Below, one piece after another: positions 20,628-30,799 of a stretch of 64,000 nt of DNA (its first letter is position 1; the number at the start of each line of letters is the position of its first letter). Under the pieces are notes generated by a model, which was not told the origin of the DNA, ran no database searches, and saw only the letters and a program-made list of their open reading frames with translations. The stretch comes from Polytrichum commune (lineage: Eukaryota > Streptophyta > Polytrichopsida > Polytrichales > Polytrichaceae): contig OX485804.1 in assembly GCA_950295325.1 (NCBI GenBank), positions 18,350,001 through 18,414,000 on the forward strand, given 5' to 3'. The translations under genes were made by a program, and so were the position numbers.

Positions 20628-20655
20628 TGTCGTGACGGAGGGGTCCGTCACGACA
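20628..20655. repeat. Right subterminal hairpin of hAT
   Basis: TGTCGTGACGGA, GGGG, TCCGTCACGACA form a perfect 12-base-arm hairpin about 50 bases inside the right end. The arm word TGTCGTGACGG also begins near 2999 at the left end. Further CGACATGACG and CACGACAC words fill 20656-20690. These are likely transposase binding sites. Confidence 0.75.
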
Positions 20656-20694
20656 TGACACGACATGACGGCACGACACCGTCATGACGTCGCG

Positions 20695-20707
20695 ATAGAC
20701 AACCCTG
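20695..20707 (-). repeat. Right terminal inverted repeat of hAT
   Basis: ATAGACAACCCTG is the reverse complement of the left end. The target duplication ATCACCAC follows at 20708. Confidence 0.93.
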
Positions 20708-20715
20708 ATCACCAC
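20708..20715. repeat. Right 8-bp target site duplication of hAT
   Basis: ATCACCAC, identical to 2976-2983. The copia gag frame resumes through it (ITT followed by METMPMKEF). Confidence 0.93.
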
Positions 20716-23330
20716 CATGGAGACGATGCCAATGAAGGAATTTACGACGGACACGTGACGGTGCATTTGATGTACGCGATGTCAAAGGGCAAGGAGAGGG
20801 AGCTCGAAGGTGAGGATGCCACCATGGTGTTGCGACAAGACAAATGAGACAACTTATTTCCACAGCAAGATGCAAAATCATATTATCATTGTGGCAATCC
20901 AAGCCACATTGCTCATTTTTGCTACAAAATAAAGAACAAGAAGCGAGAACAAACGAAGAATGTGAATGACGATGACGACTACGCATTTGTAATGCATAAT
21001 GAACCACATTCTAAGAGTATGTGCAAGTGGATCATGAATTTGGGTGCTTGTAAGTACATGATTTCGTATAAGGCCGCATTTAATACGTATGAGGTAATCA
21101 GGCCATGCAATGTGCATTTGGATGATAATAGCATTGTTCAAGCTTTTGGCATGAGATCCATTGTCGTGGAAGCAATCTTGGAAGGTAAAATGAACCAAAT
21201 TGTATGCTAAGTTTCTTTCAGTGATGAAATTTGTATCAAATGGTTTAAAAGTCCAATGAAACCTAAATGGTTGCATTGTCAAATATTGCAATGGTGAAGC
21301 CATTGCAATTGCGCCACGCGAACACAACTTATACGAAATTAATTTTTTGAAGATGCACACAGCGGAAGCGGCCAACTTGGTGCAATCTCCAACGGGAGAT
21401 GACACGCTAGAACTTCAACACCGCCACCTTGGCCATTTGAATGTGAAGGGTGTTTATACCCTCCAAAACATGATAAGTAATATAAAACCTTGACAATTGT
21501 TTTTTGCACCACATCCTCGTTACTTTGTAAAGCGTGCATCAAAGCAAACAACATTTGGCTGCATTTTTAAATGAACAAGAAAAGCGTGCGACCAAACCTT
21601 TAGAAATTATGCATTCCGATGTTTGTGGCCCCATGAGAACTTTATCCAATGGCAGTGCAAGGTATTTGGTAACTTTCATTGATGATTTTTAAAGGAGATG
21701 TAGTTATATGTGTTGAAATCCAAAAGGGATTACTTTGAGAAATTCAAGGAGTTCAAGGCATTTGTAAAGACACAACTGGAGCACAAAATTAAAACATTTC
21801 GGTCAAACAATGGTAAAGAATTTGTTTCCGAGGCATTTAATTTTTTTTTGAAGGATCATGGTATCAAGAAGCAAACTTTTACCCCATATACGCCCCAACA
21901 AATGGAGTGGCGGAGCGTACGAATCAAACCATCGTGGAGATGGCAAGGAACATGTTTTATGCTAAAAATCTAGACAAATCATTTTGGGTAGAAGCGGTGG
22001 TTAATGCGGTTTATACACGAAACCGTTGTCTAGCAAGGGCGTTGGATTCCATTACGCCCGAGGAAGCATGGAGAGGAAGGAGGCCCTGCATAGCATACAT
22101 GCGTGTGTTTGGGTGCGTTGCCTACGTAATGGTGTTGGATGAACAAAGGGGTACGCTCGATGCAAAGGACACAAAATATATTTTTTTTTGGTTATTATGA
22201 GGGGAGTAAGGCCTATAAACCAAAGTGTTTGCAAACTAAAAAGATCATAAAAAATAGAGACGTAGTATTCATGGATGATGACACGAGCGTTGGAAACGCT
22301 TTGGAGATTCATCAAAGTAAGAGAAATGAAGGTCCTACGGTAGTTGTTGTGGAAGAATCTTCCAAGTCATCTTCTTGTGATGATGGTGAGTAGCGCGAGG
22401 AGCAAGTGAAAGATCACTTGGTTGCAAATGAGAAGGCAATCAAAAATCCCGTAGAGAATGATGACTGCGGTGAGAGATTTAATAATAATGAAATATATCC
22501 TAAGAGGGAGCGACGTCCGCGCAAAGAGTGGTGGAAGAATCACATTCTACCCCAACACGGCGAAGAACGGGCCAATGTGACATTGTTGGATAATTTTTTG
22601 GATTTGTACAAAGCGTTGAGATCCAAAGATGCAAGCAAGTGGGAGGCCGCAATGCAAGAGGAGTACAATTTGCTCATGGCCAATGATACGTGGAAATTGA
22701 CCAAGCTTCTAAATGATCGCAAAAGTGTAGGATGCAAATAAACGTTCCATACCAAGAATGATGCATTAGGTGAAATTGTTAGGTATAAGGCACGGTTAGT
22801 AACAAAGGGATATTTTCAAGTAGTTGGAGTGGATTTTAATGAGACCTTTGCTCCCATGACCAAGTTTATCATCATTAGATACGTACTCGCATTAGGAGCG
22901 GCCATGATCCACCAAATGGATGTAAAAACGACATTTTTGAATGGAATATTGGAGGTAGAAATTCATATGAATCAACCGGAGGGTTTTGTATAAGAGGGGA
23001 AAAAAACTCATGTGCAAACTTAAGAAAGCTTTGTACAGACTCAAGCAATCGCCGAGGGCGTGGTACCACCATATCGACTCATTCTTCATTAACGAGGGCT
23101 TTTGTATGAGCCAAGCGGATCATTCGTTATATGTCAAACAAAGGGGTGGATATTTGTTGGTGGAAATCCTCTACGTGGATGATTTGATCATATTGGCAAG
23201 CATATTGTACAACATCACTTCATCAAAGAGAAACTAAAAAACCAAGACATATGTTTGAAGCATTGTCCTACGGAGGATATGATAGCGGATGTGCTAACCA
23301 AACCGGCCACTTGCAAAGGATAGGCATCAA
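20716..23330 (+). pseudogene. pol: Copia gag end and pol, heavily decayed
   Basis: This continues the split gag and pol. Visible in order: a gag end (MSKGKERELEGEDATM), a zinc knuckle lacking its first cysteine (YYHCGNPSHIAHFC), a protease site changed from D-S-G to N-L-G (WIMNLGACKYM), a gag-pre-integrase block (HRHLGHLNVKG), integrase with MHSDVCGPM and the conserved PYTPQQ...GVAERTNQTIVEMAR and FWVEAV, then reverse transcriptase (WEAAMQEEYNLLMANDTW, RYKARLVTKGY, HQMDVKTTFLNG, SPRAWYHHIDSF, LYVDDLIIL). After LYVDDLIILA the sequence jumps straight to the RNase H tail (CPTEDMIADVLTKPA, near 23270). Most of the RT thumb and RNase H is therefore deleted. Several stops and frameshifts are present. 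It cannot be functional. Confidence 0.92.
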
Positions 23331-23383
23331 ACATTAACAAAGACAATGGATTTAGAAACCTTTGACTACTCGCAAAGTGAGAG

Positions 23384-23640
23384 TGTAGAAGGTAGACCAT
23401 TAGATTGCTCGTAGTCAATAGAAATATAAAGAAAGAAGCATGAGAAAGAATAAGGCTACCATGCTAGTCTAAAGAGGGATATGAGTTATCCCATATTTTT
23501 TTGTGTGAACTAATGAAGAGAAGAAAAACAGTAAAAGACAAAGCAAGGAGAGCATGAGATCATCTCACTCCAAGCATTGTTCATATGCCTTTCTATAGGT
23601 GTCTATGCTTGTGCAATCTTATTTCTTATTGATTCCAATA
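23384..23640 (+). repeat. Right LTR of Ty1/copia retrotransposon
   Basis: This starts TGTAGAAGGTAGACC and ends GATTCCAAT, matching the left LTR. The candidate target duplication AAATT (23641-23645) also precedes the left LTR. Shared words include AATGAAGAGAAGAAA and CATCTCACTCCAAGCATTG. Confidence 0.87.
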
Positions 23641-23645
23641 AATTA

Positions 23646-25227
23646 TGTAATAGAATAATATTTTGAGTTAATTTAATCACTATAATTTTGCATGTATTGA
23701 CATTGCTGACCTCATTGGAGGTCCCTTATTGGAGAAATATAGTAAGGTTGTCCAATCGTGTCAGAAATTACATGGCACGACAATGACCACTTTCTCTCAC
23801 TTTTGTGTGGAAATATTGATCCCAATCACATGTTCCAATGGAATTACCATGTGATTCTTGTAGTGCAACCATCTATGTAGGCACAAATTTGTTTTGCTAA
23901 TTAGGAGAAGAGGCTTCAAAAGCAAGACTCTTGGGTTTGGCAGGCATAGTAGTGACATGGATTGACTTGTTGGCTATCCGAAAAGGGACCAGATCTCAAT
24001 TGACGAAGAAATTATTGATTCATGTTTGTTTGTTAAGGACTTTATTGAGAAATGAGAAAAGAAGGCAAAGAAATCAATGTAGGAAGGTGAAACATAACAC
24101 ATAAGGATTGTATACAATGTATAGGGCGATTAATTTCTCCCCTTATGCCTTTATTTATATGTGTAGGTTACGACCAATGTTGATTACTTGTATGGGACAA
24201 TGTCACCAATGCAACCTAACACTATCCTCCAATAGAGTTGACATTTATGTCTATATGACATTGACTGGTTTGGTATACCAATAGCGATGAAGAACATCAA
24301 ATCAATCAAGATTGAAATTATATTCAACACAACTAATCGCAAAGGAGAAGTGGCAATATCTATAGTTCAGGTATTAGTGCCTCATTGACACTTACACTTA
24401 AACCTTGCGAGATCAACGTGACAATTTGTACAACCTCCCCACAAGTTTCAAAGTCAAATTTCACAAGCGGTCTATGACATTGACATTATGTCATACACAA
24501 CCAATTGAATAGGAGAAGTGAAAATACATTGTATGTGACGATGATGGTCAAATGTACTTGGTATCTACTAAGTCATCTAAATAAGATTAACCGATAGTTG
24601 AGTAGAATTGGGCTAAGGCTAGTCAAAGTTACAACATGTTGAATTGTTTAATGCGATCCTCGTAGAGACTTATATGGTAAGATCTCACGATAAAATCTAC
24701 GAAAATAATTGTGATAATATTATAATATACTTTCATTAGATTTTCATCATTCATCACTTGATATTATAGATGTAACATGTGAAGTTGTTACATCGATTTA
24801 TTTCCAGACATTTGGATATCATAATTTTCAAATAATTACTGAGAATTTACATATCTCCCATGAAATTTAGATATGTTGACAATGTATTAACGGGTTTGTC
24901 CATCACATTGAAATAAACAAAAAAATATAGATTTTGAAAATAAACCCAATTTTACTTAAATATGAGTTAGTTGATTGATATATTAGTTAACTTTAGTTGC
25001 AATCACTTTTGAGAGGAACGTTCATGAACCATGATGGTATTAGGGGTTGGTTTCCATGTAAAGGTTGGGGGTTCTTCATGTGAGAAGTGACTGACCCATT
25101 ATTCAATATCATCATCCACTACTTTGGTTATTGCCCCCAGCCCGCGCCATCCTCTAGACCCCTCTAGACCTCGTAGGTTCCCACTAGACTTACATATGAC
25201 ATATCATTACTCAACTCCTTGGCTGCG
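23646..25227. other. Gene-free AT-rich DNA
   Basis: No frame, RNA gene or repeat with clear ends was seen. Probably old transposon-derived sequence. Confidence 0.4.
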
Positions 25228-25775
25228 TTCTGTGTGACCATGTATTGGGTGAGCATAATTCTTCTCCAATTATGGGATTTCTTGTTTATGGGGAACACTT
25301 TAGGTTGTGTATTATAGAGTTTTTGACAAGTATTTTTAATTTACCAAAGTTTTAACTTTGTAGTATGTTTCTTTGGAAAGACACCATCATCTAGCTGCTT
25401 AATAATGTTTTAGAAGGTTGAAAGGACTTTTCCACCTTCTATACTATATAGTGGAGATGGGTTATGTGCTTTTACGAGCATGTGGAGGTCATCTCATAGA
25501 TAAGATTCTCTAAGATGATGAATTGTTTGAGAGATATTAAAATCATATCCCATTAAGGTAGACATGCATAACATTACTATGCAACTAGACTATGGTCTCT
25601 TGCCAAAGAAAGAGGTTGCGATTTAATAACTTTCATAATCTATAATTGTTTGTCAAAAACTCTACAGTACACAATCCAAGTTCTCCCCATAAATGGGGAA
25701 TCCGCAGATCAAAGGCGAAGCATACTCACATTATACTTGTTCCCACGAAATGCAAGCGACGAGCTGGGTAATATT
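25228..25775. mobile_element. Foldback element, diverged long inverted repeats
   Basis: The left arm around 25285-25332 reverse complements to TTGTCAAAAACTCTATAATACACAAC-type sequence, which is found directly at about 25650-25700 (TTGTCAAAAACTCTACAGTA). Weaker pairing continues outward for another 50 to 60 bases, to GGCTGCGTTCTGTGTGACC on the left and GTTCCCACGAAATGCAAGC on the right. Size about 550 bp with no coding capacity. Ends and target duplication are uncertain. Confidence 0.55.
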
Positions 25776-26239
25776 ATGTGCCCTATTTCAAACACCATAC
25801 TTATTCAAACAATCTTGGGTGTAAAACGGTTCAATATTCTCTTACATTGAACACCTACAATGTTGTTCTAACAGTCCAAACCTGTTACAATCTATTAGCT
25901 AGTTGGGCTAGCCAATATTTTTGATGCCCTCGATCTAGCCATATAGCTGGACTAGCTAACCTAAAAAACCAACTCAACTAAGTCATATGTTGAATTCAAG
26001 GAGGCGTCATTTTACCAATACAATCATGTTTCATATCAGTCGAAATCACTCATCGTCATCGATGTCTAATTCATGTTGCTCGCCATTCTCTACCAACAAA
26101 CAATCATCATCCTCTATCTGCATCTCCTCATATGTATTGCCATATGTTACAAGTCTAAATGCAATGTTGCTTTCCATGCAACTTGGCTTCCTCATCTAGC
26201 TTGAGCCCATTGAGCAACTTGACCTATCTTTAGCTAGCT
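25776..26239. other. Spacer with one outlying repeat unit
   Basis: No gene. Near 25899-25965 a TAGTTGGGCTAGCCAATATTTTT...CTCGATCTAGCC phrase matches the unit of the 41-bp array that follows at 26240, so the array was once larger or was interrupted. Confidence 0.5.
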
Positions 26240-26440
26240 AATAGCTAGCTAGGCTAGCCCATATTTCTCAAACCTCGATCTAGCTATAGCTGGGCTAGCC
26301 TATATTTTCCAGGCCTCGATCTAGCTATAGCTGGGCTAGCCCATATTTTTCAAGCCTCAATCTAGCTATAAATGGGCTAGCCCATATTTTTCAGGCCTCG
26401 ATCTTGCTATAGCTAGGCTAGCCCCATTTTTCCAGGTACC
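26240..26440 (+). repeat. 41-bp tandem repeat
   Basis: About five copies of a unit around TAGCTATAGCTGGGCTAGCC plus CATATTTTTCAGGCCTCGATC. GGGCTAGCC words fall near 26291, 26332, 26373 and 26413. The unit is itself rich in palindromic CTAG and AGCT steps. Confidence 0.8.
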
Positions 26441-28880
26441 ATTTTTAATCATACCTTTTAGCTATTGGATTAGCCGCTAGCCAAAAAAGACCGTGGACTA
26501 GCCGTTGTACAAAGTCTGTAATAGTTAGCATGATAATTCAACAGTTGGGGTAGCTAAAATGTCAATGCTCAACAACCGCTCAACACACATCACTTTAAAC
26601 ATATATATCTATGCAACCATGCATCTAATTAAGAAGAACGGATTATGCTACTTGAGAATCCATTCTTATGACAATGGATTTGCACAAGATTCGAGCAAGA
26701 TTCATTCTCGCGAATGAATCAAGCCTCGTAACTATTTCCTTCCCTCCTCAAGTACGAGAGCCAGGCAGGGGTGTAAGCTCGGAGGGTTTTGTACGCATGG
26801 TTAATTTATACGGTAGCAAGGCAAGGGCAAGGGCAAGGGTACTATATATCCTAAGCAAGCTACTTAACATCGAGTCACTCCAGATTCCCTGAGAAACAAC
26901 AAGTGGTACTGTGTACATGCCTACTTTGCATATAATTGCGGACTCGGTTCCATCGCTTGGACATGGAGACAAAACGTGACCCTCTTTGAAAGCCCCCCCC
27001 CCCCCCCAACTTCATAACTCTTGTGGGATCGGTTTCTTTTCTGGAACTTGAAGGGATCTTCAATGGACACAACCGCAATAATTAGTGTTGTGCGATCATA
27101 TCACAAGGTCGTCACATACACACACTATATATATACTCTCTTACTCGAGTGGAGCCTATCAACATGATATGATATGTAGGTACTACTACACTTTGATGAT
27201 CCTAAAGACATGTGAGTGATCCGTGTGTGTTTTTAGGGACCATTGTTTCCATGGGGAAGAAATGAAGGTATTTGAGCCTTATGTGGTTGTTTCTCTTGTT
27301 AGATAATCCCAATTAGTGCATATTACTATTTGGAGTTATGTAGTGATGTACAACTGTTTGATGGAATTGTAACATTTTATCGAGCAAAGTCATTTATGTT
27401 TTGAAATGTCTGAACAACCTATCGATCTTTTGATAGTAATAATTGGATTCATGAGTAAGATGTTCTTGCACTATGTAAGTCCAACTCGGGGAGGTCACTC
27501 CCTCTTATATTGATGCATACACATGCGCTCAGGACTTATTTATCATGGGGGTATTTACCTTGCAGAAAATATAATAAGGTATGGTATTTCTCAAAATAAA
27601 GGTAAATTCTTGTATTTTAATACACCCTATCAGTATTTACAAATTTTTGGGGAATCATTTTAAAATACCCTATTTACTTGTACTACGAAAGAAAATTGAA
27701 AAGAAGATCGAAATTCAGACAACGCGTTGAAATTTTCCCTCCTTGTACGTAGGTAGAGAACATTAACTCCACATTGGATACGTTGGTTCAGTAACGTTCA
27801 AGCCAACTAGCCTGCAAAGTCATCAATCCAAGCTTTTTCAATAGAAAATTACCTCTTGTCATCCACTAGCACAGACCCTACCCTAGACCCGCTACCCCTA
27901 GTAATTGTTTTCACGTTATTTTCCGTGTACTGACTACATAAAAGAGTGCATTATGTGTCATGGTATTCTACATGTAAACATGTTTCACTATTTTCAAGCC
28001 CCTTATATTATATGTGCGTATTTTGCAAAATTTATCTACAATGAATATATTAGACCCTATTTTTATTGCACATTGTTTCTACGATTTTCAGTAGTGACCT
28101 CCCCAAGAAGCCCAAGTACTCACACTCACTAATTGGAATATCAATGTAACTATTACAATTACGGTAAACAATGTGGGTAGATGTGTAGTATGACTTATAG
28201 CCTTCCCATTGATGGACCCACAAAAGCACCCCTACTTTCGGTTTTTGAAGGCAAGCTATATCTATCTATCTCAAAAATTCATCAGCGGCTACTAAATGTG
28301 CTAGAGATGGCCTTCTTTTTGGAGAGCCTTTCAGTTCTCCAAATGTACGAAGCCAAATGCCCAGTGCTAGTTCCAGTTCAATCTTCAACCACTCACTATG
28401 TTCTTATTTTTCCATTTCTAGTTGTGTGAGGGGTTTTCATGAAAACGATTAAGAATGCAAATCCAATGAGCCTAAATCCACTTCCTAAACCTAAGAATTG
28501 AGGGAGAATACATCAAAAACCAACACAAAGGCGTTTCTTGAAGGTATATGCAGTTGATCTTCAAATGGCCACTATGACCAAATGGCAAGAATTAGAAGAA
28601 CATCCTTGGTGTTTTCTGAAAGGGCACGCAAAAATCTACAAGATAGATGATTTGGCCACTCGTTGTAAAAAGTGAGCATAACTCAAAGAAAGGAACATCA
28701 TTTGACCTCTCGTGTTATATAGTGTGGGTTGGTAATTAGTGTGCACCCAAATTAGTATCCCCAATGTTCTTGTTATTAGTGTGGCCCACAATATTTTCCA
28801 TAATCATTGTAATTTTCATTAGTCACACATGATCACAATATTTACCATTAGTTTTCATTGAAGTTAAAGCGCACATAGAG
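26441..28880. other. Gene-free AT-rich DNA
   Basis: No gene recognised. A run of about 17 C lies near 26991-27007. The region 27330-27500 (GCATATTACTATTTGGAGTTATG... and AAAGTCATTTATGTTTTGAAATGTC) is a diverged copy of 53040-53210. It is a member of a dispersed family that also has pieces near 49290. Confidence 0.45.
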
Positions 28881-28894
28881 TGGTGTAAATATGG
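28881..28894. repeat. Left 14-bp target duplication of SINE
   Basis: TGGTGTAAATATGG, repeated without change at 29254-29267. Confidence 0.9.
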
Positions 28895-29253
28895 GCACCA
28901 CGGGCTTGGCTTGATGGTTAGGGCTCATGGCTCCCAATGAGGAGGTTGTGGGTTCTATTCCCCATGCCGGCGTGGTGCTCACCACCTTAGTCCACCCAAC
29001 TATGGTGGGGGGTCCTTGGACCTTGTTGTATGGGTACCTCAAAGCCCATTGGGGGGATTCCATGTCCGGTATCCTCAAGGCACTAGTGGCTAGCTAGGAA
29101 CTAGTTTAGTGTGTCACCATAGTGTCTACTCTCGAAAGGGGGGAGTAGATCCTTACTTTCATACCTTTGTCCTGTGGGCATCGGATTGGGGGTGGATTGA
29201 ACAGACACTTAATTCACTTCGGTCTCCTCCGGAGACCGTAGTTTCTCTTTCTT
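28895..29253 (+). mobile_element. tRNA-derived SINE, 359 bp, with perfect 14-bp target duplications
   Basis: The head has an A box-like GGCTTGATGGTTAGGGC near 28908 and a B box-like GGGTTCTATTCCC about 30 bases later, as in a tRNA-derived RNA polymerase III promoter. The body is unrelated to tRNA and includes CTCCTCCGGAGACCGTAG near its end. It ends in a pyrimidine run TTTCTCTTTCT. It is flanked by identical 14-bp repeats, the hallmark of LINE-driven insertion. The identical flanks suggest it is young relative to its surroundings. It encodes no protein. Confidence 0.9.
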
Positions 29254-29267
29254 TGGTGTAAATATGG
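29254..29267. repeat. Right 14-bp target duplication of SINE
   Basis: TGGTGTAAATATGG, identical to 28881-28894. Confidence 0.9.
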
Positions 29268-30017
29268 ATATTGTGTACATCAGAAGTGACCATGTCATTT
29301 CAAGCATGTTGCACAACCTTGGATCCAAAGTTCAATTTCATTCAACAGATTTGTTGCCGACAATTAAAGTAGGAATTTATCACTTTTGGACCACTTCCAA
29401 CTAAAGAAGGAATGACGTTGTCTTTGTAACCACTTTAGGACCGCTTCAATAAAATGCAATAGTCGCATCATTGGTTTGTTTGGATGTGGTAGACTATTCT
29501 TTTATACATTGTTTGACACACAAACATGCACACAAAAGTGCCACTTTAGGCATGTATGAACATCAAAATGGGTTCCCCTACACGATCACTTTACAAGTCA
29601 TGAAAATCTACACTTTGATTGGAGATCCTAGGAGCCTATGAACTTTGATCTTGCAAAACTTTCACCTACATTCTTCCTCATTATAATGCAAAGTGAGCTC
29701 TTCACTCCTTGATCACATGGTTAGATTGGTACATGGAGTTGGAAATGCCCATAATAGGACACATACCTTATGCCTTCTATGTAAAATTCCTTAGGATGAA
29801 CCACACATTCGAACACATCTAGTTCATTGACATGCTATTTATCATATACAGTCCACCAAATCATCTGCAAAGTTCATCAATGATATCCAATAATCTTTTC
29901 TTGATGGAATTTAGGTTAGATAATGCTACTTGGGTGGACCTGACTTATGGCAATCTGCTACTCAACCAAGTGCACCCAATGGCCATAACGACGAATTATA
30001 ATCACTGCGGAGTTGAT
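29268..30017. other. Gene-free DNA
   Basis: No frame, RNA gene or repeat recognised. Confidence 0.4.
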
Positions 30018-30126
30018 GTGGTCTTACCCACTTGTTCCCAACCACAAGATTAAATTTAAACTTAAAAACTCCAATCTTTATAGATCATAATGCCATGTAG
30101 TGGTCAAGAACAAGTGGTAAGACCAC
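30018..30126. repeat. Short foldback, MITE-like, 109 bp
   Basis: GTGGTCTTACCCACTTGTTC at the left pairs with GAACAAGTGGTAAGACCAC at the right, and the pairing extends to about 28 bases with few mismatches. The spacer is AT-rich. This is a small MITE or a deletion relic of one. Confidence 0.65.
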
Positions 30127-30587
30127 GTGATTCTCAAAAGCAAATGACACGTGTAGATTCTTCAGTAGAGGGGTTTAGGTGACCAATTTCTACATTTTGT
30201 GGGAACAACTTGTAACTAACCATGGTTAAGACATATATCACTAACGAGAAGAGAGGATGATGAGTTGCAATATCAGTAGAATAACACCTACTCAAATCAT
30301 TTATAAAACACAAATGTTAGACTCATGAACATCGACTAAGGGTGTAATGCTCTCTACGTGGATTTAAATAACCTAGGAGGCCTCTCCACTTTTTCTTGTA
30401 TAACAATACGTTTCACACAACACACAAATGTAAATGCAACTTGTTCACCAAACGTAGGCTATTTGAAACTATGAACTAAATTATAAGTTAATATGTTATG
30501 GGGTCCAACCATAAATAAAAATAAAAATAAAAATAACGCCCGTATCTAAGTACCATGATGAATGTGAGCCCGTTGGCCTAATGTTGA
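30127..30587. other. Spacer with a dispersed repeat fragment
   Basis: No gene. An (AAAAT)n-type run at 30515-30533 precedes AACGCCCGTATCTAAGTACC and GAATGTGAGCCCGTTGGCCT. The inverse of this phrase occurs at 50815-50915, and GTGAATTTGAGCCCGTTAAACC occurs near 43110. A dispersed family is therefore present in three places. Confidence 0.5.
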
Positions 30588-30799
30588 TGGGTCCAACCAT
30601 GATAAGGTGTACCACTATATTGAAATGGTTAATCAATTTTTTTGACAATACCTATAATTAATTGTGTTGAGTCTTGACTATAATCCTATGTAAAGTTCAA
30701 AATAAAAGCATGATAAGTATTCAAAAGAGGGTCAAGGATTGTGAAAAAGGTGGCGCATGACACAATTTTGGTACACCTTATCATAGTTGGACCCTGTGG
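30588..30799. mobile_element. MITE-like element, 212 bp
   Basis: The left end GGGTCCAACCATGATAAGGT pairs with the right end, which reverse complements to GGGTCCAACTATGATAAGGT. Arms are about 25 bases with one mismatch in this part, and the spacer is AT-rich. No coding capacity. A related GGGGTCCAACCATAAATA lies just upstream at 30500. Confidence 0.65.

Larger units (their letters stand above)
2984..20707 (+). mobile_element. Giant hAT transposon, 17.7 kb, with cargo genes
   Basis: The ends are 13-bp perfect inverted repeats, CAGGGTTGTCTAT at 2984-2996 and its reverse complement at 20695-20707. They are flanked by 8-bp direct repeats, and the CAGGG start is typical of hAT. The insertion splits a copia gag whose two halves lie either side. 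Inside, in order, are a hAT transposase (+), a coiled-coil/RING-like gene (-), a small gene (-), a MITE and a protein kinase gene (+), plus four C-rich minisatellites and three copies of a 150-bp repeat. Typical hAT elements are 2 to 5 kb, so this is exceptionally long. Part of the length may be nested insertions, since only the MITE-like piece at 14089 has visible ends of its own. All genes carry stops, so this copy is probably not autonomous. Confidence 0.9.

Noticed and set aside
2984-20707. Classification of the 17.7-kb element as MULE because of a possible 10- or 11-bp duplication
   Set aside because: Shifting the border so that the ends read CAGGG...CCCTG gives an 8-bp duplication, and the transposase inside is clearly hAT.
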